A DNA stretch of 6,768 bases from Candidatus Saccharimonadota bacterium (GCA_017993025.1 JAGONL010000044.1:1-6768); one strand, 5' to 3'; shown: positions 1-5,320, counted from the first letter of the stretch. Numbers and translations are program-made. Notes: generated by a model from the letters alone, not told the origin.

Positions 1-53
1 GTTTGATTTAAAACTGCAACAGCAGAAGTAACATCAAAAATCGGAGAGTTCAT
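1..53 (-). CDS. N-terminal fragment of a gene leaving the window; possibly exodeoxyribonuclease VII large subunit (xseA)
   Basis: An ATG at 53-51 opens a frame that runs uninterrupted to the window edge and encodes MNSPIFDVTSAVAVLNQ. The pattern of a short leader followed by F-x-V-(T/S), a hydrophobic stretch and L-N-Q resembles the start of the N-terminal OB-fold of the exonuclease VII large subunit, which helps degrade single-stranded DNA into short oligonucleotides. Only 17 residues are visible, with no catalytic region, so the family is a guess. The fragment lies on the same strand as the four-helix-bundle ORF and the flippase-like gene, and its start is only 17 bp from the left repeat arm. 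That arm therefore occupies the position where its promoter or ribosome-binding region would be. No strong Shine-Dalgarno is visible; CAGG just before the ATG is weak. Confidence 0.45.
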   Translation of the reverse strand, partial: MNSPIFDVTSAVAVLNQ

Positions 54-70
54 GCCTGAACGTCCCAGTC

Positions 71-105
71 TGAAAAATGAAATATGAAAAATGGAATATG
101 GGTAA
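71..105 (+). repeat. Left arm: five heptamers of TGAAATA family
   Basis: The 35 bases divide exactly into five 7-nt units: TGAAAAA, TGAAATA, TGAAAAA, TGGAATA and TGGGTAA. It is the inverted partner of 525-566 and differs at three positions from the copy at 5436-5470. Confidence 0.8.
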
Positions 106-117
106 GATGCAATCGGA

Positions 118-492
118 TCATATTTTAGTGACCTTTATTAGTCCCACAACTAGTTTATGTGCTGTGATAATTTCTTCTTTAAGTGTTAATAAGTCAGTAG
201 GATTAATTAAGCCTACATCATTTGCTAATATACACTGATTCTGCAATTCAGTAATTGAACCTCTAGCCATAGTGTAGAAGTGAGCCTTGTCTAGCTTGGA
301 AGTTCTACCAAAACCCTCTGCAATATTTGACGCCGAAGAAATAGAAGCACGTCTCATTTGTGAAACTAAGCTGAATTTTTCTTCATCTGGAAATTTTTTT
401 GTTACTTGATAAATCAAAAAATACACTCTTCTGCACTGTTGCCAAGCATTTAAGTCTTCGAATGATTTTAATTCTCTTTTTTCATTAATCAT
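118..492 (-). CDS. Four-helix-bundle protein, S23 / 23S rRNA intervening-sequence family
   Basis: The 124-residue protein matches the length and signature of the S23 (IVS-encoded) four-helix-bundle family. It has F-E-D-L-x-A-W-Q at 11-18, K-K-F-P near 32-35, Q-M-R-R-A-S-I-S at 45-52, S-N-I-A-E-G-F-G-R at 55-63 and A-R-G-S-I-T-E-L at 76-83. Members are small, basic, soluble proteins thought to form oligomers and perhaps bind nucleic acid; their role is not settled. Related proteins accompany diversity-generating retroelements (Avd), but no reverse transcriptase is present here. The ATG at 492-490 is supported by GAGGG at 497-501, four bases upstream. A TATAAG at 522-527, at the inner edge of the right arm, could be a -10 box, though no good -35 is visible. 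Inverted repeats bracket the gene, suggesting it travels with them. Confidence 0.88.
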   Translation of the reverse strand: MINEKRELKSFEDLNAWQQCRRVYFLIYQVTKKFPDEEKFSLVSQMRRASISSASNIAEGFGRTSKLDKAHFYTMARGSITELQNQCILANDVGLINPTDLLTLKEEIITAHKLVVGLIKVTKI

Positions 493-496
493 ACTT

Positions 497-501
497 CCCT
501 C
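497..501 (-). promoter_or_regulatory. Shine-Dalgarno of the four-helix-bundle gene
   Basis: GAGGG on the minus strand lies four bases before the ATG at 492-490 and supports that start. Confidence 0.6.
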
Positions 502-524
502 AGCCTGTACCGTTTTGTCACCTT

Positions 525-566
525 ATACCCATATTCCTTTTTTCATATTTCATATTTCATTTTTCA
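525..566 (-). repeat. Right arm: six heptamers of TGAAATA family
   Basis: Read on the minus strand, the 42 bases divide into six 7-nt units: TGAAAAA, TGAAATA twice, TGAAAAA, AGGAATA and TGGGTAT. It is the inverted partner of 71-105 and differs from it by one whole heptamer, AAATATG in another phase, plus a few base changes. The flippase stop codon TGA (559-557) falls inside this arm. Confidence 0.8.
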
Positions 567-1630
567 TGCTCGTCGCTCCGCGACTCTTCAAGCATTTCTT
601 CTATCTCCAAGCCTGATTCGGTTTTCAGTGAGCGTTGGTAGAAAATATAGCCAACAGGCAAGAATATTGCCATATTAAGTACACGATATACAACAGTTGC
701 TGATAGTGCAAGTGCCTTTGGAACTCCGGCACTTGCCATCACCGCGGTCATCAAGCCTTCATAGATACCTACACCGCCAGGTAATACAGCAACCAGCCCA
801 GCTACGTTTGCAACAGCGTAAGAAATAATTATGGCACCCGGATTTACTAGTACTCCGAAAGATAGATACACGACAAAAATCGTCAATATCTCTGTTAAAT
901 TCATGATCATTGTCCATTTAAAAGGATGACGAAGATCTTTCCAGTTTCGCCTAACGTGCTTATAGTCTTCGTGTAAATCACCAAAAAGCTGTTCTATCTT
1001 ACGTATATTAATTGGTTGTTTTTTCTTTTTGCTGAAGACACGGACTACGGAATTAATTATTCTTGGTAAAAATGCAGTAAACTGCTTGATCCTATTTTCG
1101 TCACTGATAATAAAAACTAGTGCTATTGTTCCGAAAATAATAAGTGACGACAAGCTACTAGCTATCAAAATAATCATCCTACTGGCTGAACCAAAAACGG
1201 ATAGTAAAACTAGTGCAATAAGTAAATAGATAATAAACGAAACGAAAGTTAGCATGTGTCTAGAAGTTTGTAAAAGTGTTGATTTAGAGCCCTTAACGCC
1301 TAGCTTTTTCATGCGTATGCCCAGGTAGCCAAAACCACTGACACCACCGGAAGGAAAAACATTATTAACAAAATTCATCTCTAGTGAAACTTTATATAAT
1401 TCTCGGGTTTTTATTTTTTCACCTAGTGTTTTTAAATAGCTTTGGTAGAATTTGGCAACGCTGTAATGATTAAGAAGCTGAAATGGCACAATTAAAGAAA
1501 GCCAAAGTAGATTTAAGTCGGCGAAAGATTTAAAAGCATCGTCCACCTGTTTCCTGGCCAGAATTATCAGCAGCACTAAGGCTCCTATGGTGACGATATT
1601 TATCCAGAACTTTATAGATTTGAACTTCAA
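557..1630 (-). CDS. Flippase-like integral membrane protein, LPG synthase transmembrane (UPF0104/YbhN-like) family
   Basis: The 357-residue protein is hydrophobic, with likely membrane spans near residues 8-25, 41-58, 126-147, 151-175, 238-260, 264-286 and 308-331. Family marks are N-N-V-F-P-S-G-G-V-S-G-F-G near 89-101 and L-P-G-G-V-G-I-Y-E-G at 283-292. This is the membrane half of lysylphosphatidylglycerol synthase; stand-alone members are thought to move lipids or lipid-linked glycans between leaflets. The catalytic aminoacyl-transfer domain of MprF is absent, so lysyl-PG synthesis is not expected. A basic loop near 200-235 interrupts the spans. The start is TTG, chosen because TAAGGA lies seven bases upstream and no ATG fits. 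The C-terminus is acidic, and its last two codons and stop lie in the repeat arm, so the end may have been remodelled. The gene diverges from the methyltransferase at 1682. Confidence 0.85.
   Translation of the reverse strand: MKFKSIKFWINIVTIGALVLLIILARKQVDDAFKSFADLNLLWLSLIVPFQLLNHYSVAKFYQSYLKTLGEKIKTRELYKVSLEMNFVNNVFPSGGVSGFGYLGIRMKKLGVKGSKSTLLQTSRHMLTFVSFIIYLLIALVLLSVFGSASRMIILIASSLSSLIIFGTIALVFIISDENRIKQFTAFLPRIINSVVRVFSKKKKQPINIRKIEQLFGDLHEDYKHVRRNWKDLRHPFKWTMIMNLTEILTIFVVYLSFGVLVNPGAIIISYAVANVAGLVAVLPGGVGIYEGLMTAVMASAGVPKALALSATVVYRVLNMAIFLPVGYIFYQRSLKTESGLEIEEMLEESRSDEHEK
572..584 (-). repeat. Small hairpin in the flippase C-terminal codons
   Basis: GTCGC and GCGAC pair around a three-base loop. 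On the minus strand this sits in a GAG-CGGAG-GAGC-rich stretch that resembles 3039-3080 in the rpmA leader, suggesting that repeat-derived sequence extends into the gene. Confidence 0.35.
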
Positions 1631-1637
1631 AAGTTAA

Positions 1638-1643
1638 TCCTTA
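1638..1643 (-). promoter_or_regulatory. Shine-Dalgarno that fixes the TTG start of the flippase-like gene
   Basis: TAAGGA on the minus strand lies seven bases before TTG at 1630-1628. With no in-frame ATG nearby, this decides the start. Confidence 0.65.
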
Positions 1644-1645
1644 GT

Positions 1646-1674
1646 TTGTTTTCTTAAGACAATACATACATAAT
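1646..1674 (+). promoter_or_regulatory. Promoter of the TRM11-like gene, predicted leaderless
   Basis: TTGTTT (1646-1651), a 17-bp spacer and CATAAT (1669-1674) form a plausible sigma-70-type promoter; the -35 box is weak (3 of 6). The -10 box is seven bases from the ATG at 1682, so transcription should start at or next to the start codon. No Shine-Dalgarno is present, which is consistent with this. Confidence 0.5.
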
Positions 1675-1681
1675 AGCAGTA

Positions 1682-2974
1682 ATGAGCGAGAAGTACGAAG
1701 AACGAAGTAAGAAGTTAGAACCTAAATCTATAGCTATTTTAGGGCGACAGCCGGCTCTTGGTATTGCTGAGCTGGAAAGTTTGTATGGCGCTGATGCTTT
1801 ACAACCTTTTGGTGAACAGGCGTGTTTAATTGATATGGATTCTGAGAGTATTGATTTTGACCGTTTAGGTGGGTCTGTACGTATAGCCAAAATTCTTACT
1901 GCCCTGCCTAGCGTAAACTGGTCTGCAATCGAAAAATACTTGATTGAGACAACTCCAGAGCACGCTAAAAATATTGACGGTAAGCTTTCTTTTGGAATAA
2001 GTGTTTTTGGAATCAAAATTAATGGTCACCACTTAGCAAAAACCGCGCTGTCTGTTAAAAAGGCCATAAAAAATTCCGGCGTTTCAGTACGTATGGTTCC
2101 CCAAAAAGACACCGAGCTTGGGTCGGCCACGGTTTTATACAACAAGTTAACACACACCAATGGTTGGGAATTATTGATTGTATCTGACGGAAAGACAGCC
2201 TACCTGGCACAAACGACTAGAATCCAGGATATAGATGCCTATTCTGCTCGCGATCAAGCCAGGCCGCACAGAGACGCAAAAGTAGGCATGTTACCGCCTA
2301 AGCTAGCTCAGATAATTATCAATTTGGCCGTCGGCCAAATTAGTCACGAGTCACGAGTCACGAGTCACAAGAAAGTGGAAGCCTCCTCAACCCTAAACCC
2401 TAAACCCTCAACCCTAATTTTAGATCCGTTCTGCGGGACTGGAGTAGTTCTGCAAGAAGCAATGCTCATGGATTATCACGTATACGGCACAGATTTAGAG
2501 CCAAGAATGGTGCAGTACTCAATCGATAACCTGGCATGGCTAGATACCAAATACCCGCACAAGGGTGACTATCGTCGGGTTGAAATTGGTGATGCAGTTA
2601 AGCACAAATGGATTTTTTCAAGTATTGAACATGCTGACCCTAAGATTGTCGTTGCTGGCGAAACTTACTTAGGACAACCGTTGTCTGCCCTACCATCTAA
2701 CGAACATTTAAGTAAAATTATTTATGAAGTTAACTTATTGCATCACAAGTTTTTGCAAAATATCGCTAAACAAATCCCGTCCGGAACACGGTTGTGCCTA
2801 GCGGTGCCGACTTGGCGAGGAAAACATGAATTTTTGCACCTACCAATGCTTGACCATCTAACAGATATGGGGTATACTGTTCTGAGATTTAAGCATGCAT
2901 CTAAAGAGGACTTGATTTACTACCGAGAAGGACAAGTTGTCGGAAGAGAATTGCTAACAATTATTAAAAACTAG
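1682..2974 (+). CDS. TRM11-like (UPF0020) SAM-dependent RNA methyltransferase with repeat-derived insert
   Basis: The 430-residue protein has an N-terminal THUMP-like region (about 17-185), the R-D-x-x-R-P junction (190-195) and G-M-L-P-P-K-L-A (202-209) that precede the catalytic domain in Trm11/Trm-G10 enzymes, then a Rossmann methyltransferase domain. SAM-binding motif I is D-P-F-C-G-T-G (248-254), with an acidic residue at D271. These enzymes methylate guanosine N2 in tRNA. The usual catalytic D-P-P-Y is absent; its position is taken by G-E-T-Y-L-G-Q-P-L (326-334), so activity or target may differ. Residues 219-244 are encoded by heptanucleotide repeats and form a linker insert, and residues 3-14 come from another heptamer array. 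The start is the only ATG near the domain and fits the leaderless promoter. The gene may read through into rpmA, 156 bp downstream on the same strand. Confidence 0.8.
   Translation: MSEKYEERSKKLEPKSIAILGRQPALGIAELESLYGADALQPFGEQACLIDMDSESIDFDRLGGSVRIAKILTALPSVNWSAIEKYLIETTPEHAKNIDGKLSFGISVFGIKINGHHLAKTALSVKKAIKNSGVSVRMVPQKDTELGSATVLYNKLTHTNGWELLIVSDGKTAYLAQTTRIQDIDAYSARDQARPHRDAKVGMLPPKLAQIIINLAVGQISHESRVTSHKKVEASSTLNPKPSTLILDPFCGTGVVLQEAMLMDYHVYGTDLEPRMVQYSIDNLAWLDTKYPHKGDYRRVEIGDAVKHKWIFSSIEHADPKIVVAGETYLGQPLSALPSNEHLSKIIYEVNLLHHKFLQNIAKQIPSGTRLCLAVPTWRGKHEFLHLPMLDHLTDMGYTVLRFKHASKEDLIYYREGQVVGRELLTIIKN
1690..1717 (+). repeat. Four heptamers of GAAGTTA family, translated at the N-terminus of the TRM11-like protein
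   Basis: The units are GAAGTAC, GAAGAAC, GAAGTAA and GAAGTTA, 28 bases in exact 7-nt phase. They encode most of the charged, non-conserved leader before the conserved domain begins at about residue 17. A degenerate copy of the same family lies at 5489-5516. Confidence 0.6.
2321..2341. repeat. Perfect 10-bp palindrome around one base
   Basis: AATTTGGCCG (2321-2330) is followed by T and its exact reverse complement CGGCCAAATT (2332-2341). The left half encodes the conserved I-N-L-A of the methyltransferase; the right half begins the non-conserved insert. It looks like an inverted duplication of host sequence at the edge of the repeat insertion. Confidence 0.75.
2341..2368 (+). repeat. Four tandem GAGTCAC heptamers inside a coding region
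   Basis: One TAGTCAC is followed by three perfect GAGTCAC units, translated in the TRM11-like protein as S-H-E-S-R-V-T-S-H. Loss or gain of one unit would shift the frame. Confidence 0.85.
2391..2418 (+). repeat. Four tandem CCCTAAA-type heptamers inside a coding region
   Basis: The units are CCCTAAA twice, CCCTCAA and CCCTAAT, in exact 7-nt phase, encoding T-L-N-P-K-P-S-T-L just before the methyltransferase core. Together with 2341-2368 and the 22 bases between them the insert is 78 bases, exactly 26 codons. Degenerate members of the same family lie at 4894-4914 and 5562-5575. Confidence 0.8.
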
Positions 2975-3003
2975 TTACTTGGTCTAAATTTCTCCAAGGC
3001 TGA

Positions 3004-3121
3004 AATTCTTTCTGGCAGATGAAGTGCAAGGAAGAGCTGAGCAACGGAGTGAGCCGTATGAGCGATACGGTGAGCGAGTAGCGGAAACTCTGACACAGCA
3101 ATTCGCTGTCCAGAAAGGATT
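3004..3121 (+). promoter_or_regulatory. Structured rpmA leader that can pair over the Shine-Dalgarno
   Basis: Bases 3004-3015 pair with 3110-3121 over 12 bp (one G-U), closing a region of about 95 nt. Inside are a hairpin at 3054-3070 (CCGTAT/ATACGG, 5-nt loop) and one at 3095-3109 (ACAGC/GCTGT, 5-nt loop) that abuts the closing stem. The 3' strand of the closing stem contains AAAGGA (3114-3119), the likely Shine-Dalgarno of rpmA, 11 bases before its ATG. The fold would therefore hide the ribosome site. Autoregulation by a ribosomal protein is an inference; I recognise no known RNA family. Confidence 0.45.
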
Positions 3122-3130
3122 GAAACCCAT

Positions 3131-3403
3131 ATGTCACACGTAAAAGCTGGTGGTACCAGTAAAAATATTCACGACAGTCCCGGTCAAAGACTTGGTGTTA
3201 AGCGCTTTGGTGGTCAAAAAGTAAACAAAGGCGAAGTTCTAGTTCGCCAAGTTGGTCAAACCAAACTTTCTGGCAAAGGTACCTACACAAGCCGTAACTA
3301 CACAATCCACGCAGAAAAAGACGGAATAGTTAAATTTGTTACTCGACGCAAGAAGAACTTTACTGGTCGAACTGTCACCCGCACCGAAGTCGTCGTCGAA
3401 TAA
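3131..3403 (+). CDS. rpmA: 50S ribosomal protein L27
   Basis: The 90-residue product begins M-S-H-V-K-A-G-G-T-S-K-N and continues with D-S-x-x-x-R-L-G-V-K-R-F-G-G and V-R-Q-x-G, the L27 signature. L27 is a large-subunit protein whose flexible N-terminus reaches toward the peptidyl-transferase centre. The length is normal for the family, and the N-terminus starts directly at the conserved region, without the cleaved extension seen in many Firmicutes. The ATG at 3131 follows AAAGGA by 11 bases. The usual partner rplU (L21) is not next to it; a methyltransferase gene lies upstream. A structured leader precedes the gene, and no clear promoter of its own is visible between 2975 and 3003. It converges on the FHA gene with a 10-bp gap that holds no terminator. 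Confidence 0.97.
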   Translation: MSHVKAGGTSKNIHDSPGQRLGVKRFGGQKVNKGEVLVRQVGQTKLSGKGTYTSRNYTIHAEKDGIVKFVTRRKKNFTGRTVTRTEVVVE

Positions 3404-3413
3404 CCTTAGTTTG

Positions 3414-4799
3414 TTATGCAACTCTTAATTGTTTAATAACGTCTTCGGTTCTACGATAATCCCAGTTTCTATCTGGACTTTTGTCTATTGGTCCGACATA
3501 TTTCTGTGCTGGATCAATAATATAAACCTTACCTGTCTTATCTGTAAACCTCGCCCAAGCATGACCTGAACCATCACCATCAGGATTATGCTTACTACTT
3601 CTATCTATCGATACTCTACCATCAAGTGCACCTTCTTTAATCATGCGCTCTATTATATAGGCTGATAGAACTGCTTGGGTTCTACATACACCAACACCCT
3701 CATTTATATAGTAACTGAGAGATACTTTCTGACTATCTGAAGCAAGTGCTGCTGTCGCTTTCAAGTCATATCTCAGAGTACTAGAAACTGTTTCAAATAC
3801 AGATTCAAGAACTCGCATTGCTCTATTGTCTATTGGCTGACCTTCTTTATTAGATATAATTTTTCGTAATCCACTTATTGAAAGTTTAGCGGAACCTTGC
3901 GTATGAATTTTTTTTAAAACTGTTTCAAATACTTTATTCAATTCTTCTGGGTACTTCTTGTCATCGATTACAATAGCTTCACCGTGAGTGCCTCCTACTG
4001 GATAAACACCACCATTTATTTCTGTATCTCTAGCAATAATTGGCCTACCGGCGTACTCACCATAACCTCTACCTGACTGCTTATCACTTGGAACGTAGTC
4101 GCCACCCCTGCCTGCACTGTGTACAAAGTCTGAAACTAAAACTGTGTAGCCATATTCTACTTCACTCTGTTTAACTAGTTCTCCCGGTGCATAAATAGCA
4201 GTACCATTCGTTGAATTATTATCTTTAATCCCTATATATCCATTCATACCAAAGGCTACTGAAACATGATTCCTTGAAATATGATCATTAGTTCCAAGTC
4301 CAAGTGCATGACCATGAGTAGTATCACGACCAAGTGTTACCTCCTGATTATCTCCAACTTCAATATATTTTGTAACTGCAACGTCACTATCACTTGTTCC
4401 CTCACCATTTTCACCTTGTGCATCTTTCATAATCATAAGCACATATGGCTTTTCGAAAGTCCGCTTTTCACCGCTTCCATCGATATCATATGGCCCATAG
4501 CGACCATCGCTGGTTATTCTAAAGCCTACATCAAGAATTATAACTCGCTCGGTGTTAGCATCTCTTTTCTGCCCAATATCGGCTTTTCCGGGGTTCAAGT
4601 CTATAACACCACAAATAGCTAACTCATCACCACCTAATCTTACTCGTTCTAGAAAGTTTAAATTTCTTTCTAAATTTCTACCATTCTCAAAGTTACTACT
4701 TCCTTCTGGTGAATTACCATTTGGTGTTAATGGAAATTCAGGGATTCCTACAATCAGGTCTTGGTGGTTTGCAACTGGTGGTGGTAGTGTATCTGGCAT
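3414..4799 (-). CDS. FHA domain protein with C-terminal transglutaminase-like Cys-His-Asp domain
   Basis: The 461-residue protein has no signal peptide or membrane span, so it is predicted cytoplasmic. The N-terminus (1-45) is Pro/Asn-rich and probably disordered. A forkhead-associated domain covers about 115-225, with G157-R158, I-S-R-N-H (174-178) and N-N-S-T-N-G-T (194-200), the residues that bind phosphothreonine peptides. A glycine-rich link (229-270) follows, then a helical region and a transglutaminase-like core: G-V-G-V-C-R-T-Q-A with Cys372, G-H-A-W-A-R with His413 and Y-I-I-D-P-A-Q with Asp429, a plausible catalytic triad. Such folds act as cysteine peptidases, amidases or cross-linking enzymes; the reaction here is unknown. 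The ATG at 4799 has a strong promoter upstream but no Shine-Dalgarno. It lies downstream of a response regulator on the same strand. Confidence 0.85.
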   Translation of the reverse strand: MPDTLPPPVANHQDLIVGIPEFPLTPNGNSPEGSSNFENGRNLERNLNFLERVRLGGDELAICGVIDLNPGKADIGQKRDANTERVIILDVGFRITSDGRYGPYDIDGSGEKRTFEKPYVLMIMKDAQGENGEGTSDSDVAVTKYIEVGDNQEVTLGRDTTHGHALGLGTNDHISRNHVSVAFGMNGYIGIKDNNSTNGTAIYAPGELVKQSEVEYGYTVLVSDFVHSAGRGGDYVPSDKQSGRGYGEYAGRPIIARDTEINGGVYPVGGTHGEAIVIDDKKYPEELNKVFETVLKKIHTQGSAKLSISGLRKIISNKEGQPIDNRAMRVLESVFETVSSTLRYDLKATAALASDSQKVSLSYYINEGVGVCRTQAVLSAYIIERMIKEGALDGRVSIDRSSKHNPDGDGSGHAWARFTDKTGKVYIIDPAQKYVGPIDKSPDRNWDYRRTEDVIKQLRVA

Positions 4800-4826
4800 T
4801 TTTGTTTTTGCTTATTTACAGATATA

Positions 4827-4855
4827 AATATAGCATAAATACTATAAAAAGTCAA
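4827..4855 (-). promoter_or_regulatory. Strong promoter of the FHA-transglutaminase gene
   Basis: On the minus strand TTGACT (4855-4850), a 17-bp spacer and TATATT (4832-4827) each match the sigma-70 consensus at 5 of 6 positions, with TGC forming an extended -10. Transcription should begin near 4820, giving a 5' UTR of about 20 A-rich bases without a Shine-Dalgarno. This is the best promoter in the window. Confidence 0.75.
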
Positions 4856-4893
4856 CTATGGTAGTTTAGTAGTTTAACCTGTTGTAGCTCTAC

Positions 4894-4914
4894 TAGACCC
4901 TAAAGCCTATACCC
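4894..4914 (+). repeat. Three degenerate TAAACCC-type heptamers after the response regulator
   Basis: The units TAGACCC, TAAAGCC and TATACCC are in 7-nt phase, nine bases past the response-regulator stop. AGCCTATACCCT (4904-4915) recurs exactly at 5565-5576. Confidence 0.55.
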
Positions 4915-4923
4915 TGGTCTTAT

Positions 4924-5313
4924 CTACATCCCTAGGTGGTGTTTGATGCGTTCTACTACGTCTGCGATTACAACCTGTGATTTTACAAGATAGTCATCTA
5001 CCCCAAGGTCTGTGGCACGTTGTTTGTCGGATTCTTGACTAAGTGCTGTAAGCATAATAACTTGAACATTTGCAGTTTCAGGTGTGTTGCGCAGAATATC
5101 CAGAACATCAAAACCGGAAACTTTTGGCATCATGACGTCTAGAAGTATTAAATCCGGGTGAAATGCAATCGTTGCTGCCAAGGCTTCTTCGCCGTTTGGT
5201 ACACGCTTGACTGTGAAGCCTTCTGCTTCTAATCGGGTTAAATAGACGCTAGCTAGGCTATCGTCGTCTTCTACTAATAATATTTTTTTGGGGTTTTTGT
5301 TTAGTTCATCCAT
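4924..5313 (-). CDS. Stand-alone response regulator receiver (CheY-like)
   Basis: The 129-residue product is a single REC domain with no output domain. It has I-L-L-V-E-D-D (11-17), phosphoacceptor Asp59 in L-I-L-L-D-V-M-M-P, conserved Thr89 in M-L-T-A-L, and Lys111 in Y-L-V-K-S. All residues needed for Mg2+-dependent phosphotransfer are present, so it should be phosphorylated by a histidine kinase, none of which is encoded here. Without a DNA-binding domain it must act by protein contact. I start it at the ATG at 5313 (M-D-E-L-N-K) rather than the upstream GTG at 5370. The extra 19 residues are not conserved, and a promoter with its -10 box seven bases before this ATG overlaps them. The mRNA is thus predicted leaderless. 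Confidence 0.93.
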   Translation of the reverse strand: MDELNKNPKKILLVEDDDSLASVYLTRLEAEGFTVKRVPNGEEALAATIAFHPDLILLDVMMPKVSGFDVLDILRNTPETANVQVIMLTALSQESDKQRATDLGVDDYLVKSQVVIADVVERIKHHLGM

Positions 5314-5320
5314 AGAGCTT

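Larger units (their letters stand above)
71..566 (-). mobile_element. IVS-like element: inverted-repeat-bracketed S23 four-helix-bundle ORF
   Basis: A single ORF of 124 codons is bracketed by inverted copies of one repeat, at 71-105 and 525-566. In a minus-strand transcript the two arms could pair over about 34 bp with a single 7-nt bulge, leaving the ORF in the loop. This is the architecture known for intervening sequences in bacterial 23S rRNA genes, where RNase III cuts the stem and the S23-family ORF sits inside. Here the element lies between two protein genes rather than in rRNA. No target-site duplication is visible at its edges and no transposase is encoded, so mobility is inferred from architecture only. 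Confidence 0.45.

Noticed and set aside
71..566. Diversity-generating retroelement, because S23-type proteins resemble Avd
   Set aside because: No reverse transcriptase, template repeat or variable repeat is present; the flanking repeats are inverted heptamers, not a TR/VR pair.
1643..1700. Promoter for the flippase-like gene on the minus strand
   Set aside because: TATTAT and TATTGT could be -10 boxes but neither has an acceptable -35 at 16-18 bp, so none was called.
1654..2016. Minus-strand 120-codon open frame over the methyltransferase start
   Set aside because: It is antisense to a gene with clear family motifs, has a serine/isoleucine-rich composition typical of a shadow frame and no domain signature.
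2341..2418. CRISPR array
   Set aside because: Units are contiguous 7-mers without spacers and lie within a translated gene.
2391..2418. Plant-type telomere repeat (CCCTAAA) as contamination or chimera
   Set aside because: Only four units, in frame inside a bacterial gene, with degenerate copies elsewhere in the window; it fits the local heptamer families.
3004..3121. Known non-coding RNA (small SRP RNA, RNase P or T-box)
   Set aside because: The expected core motifs of these RNAs are not present; only a generic multi-hairpin leader can be supported.
4281..4827. Plus-strand open frames of 91 and 113 codons over the FHA gene; similar frames at 1029-1229, 3239-3421 and 6275-6595
   Set aside because: All are antisense to well-supported genes and have low-complexity or implausible composition with no recognisable motif.
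4856..4923. Intrinsic terminator or tRNA between the response regulator and FHA gene
   Set aside because: Only 4-5-bp hairpins can be drawn; the best one (AACTA/TAGTT before a T-rich run) overlaps the FHA -35 box. No cloverleaf is possible.
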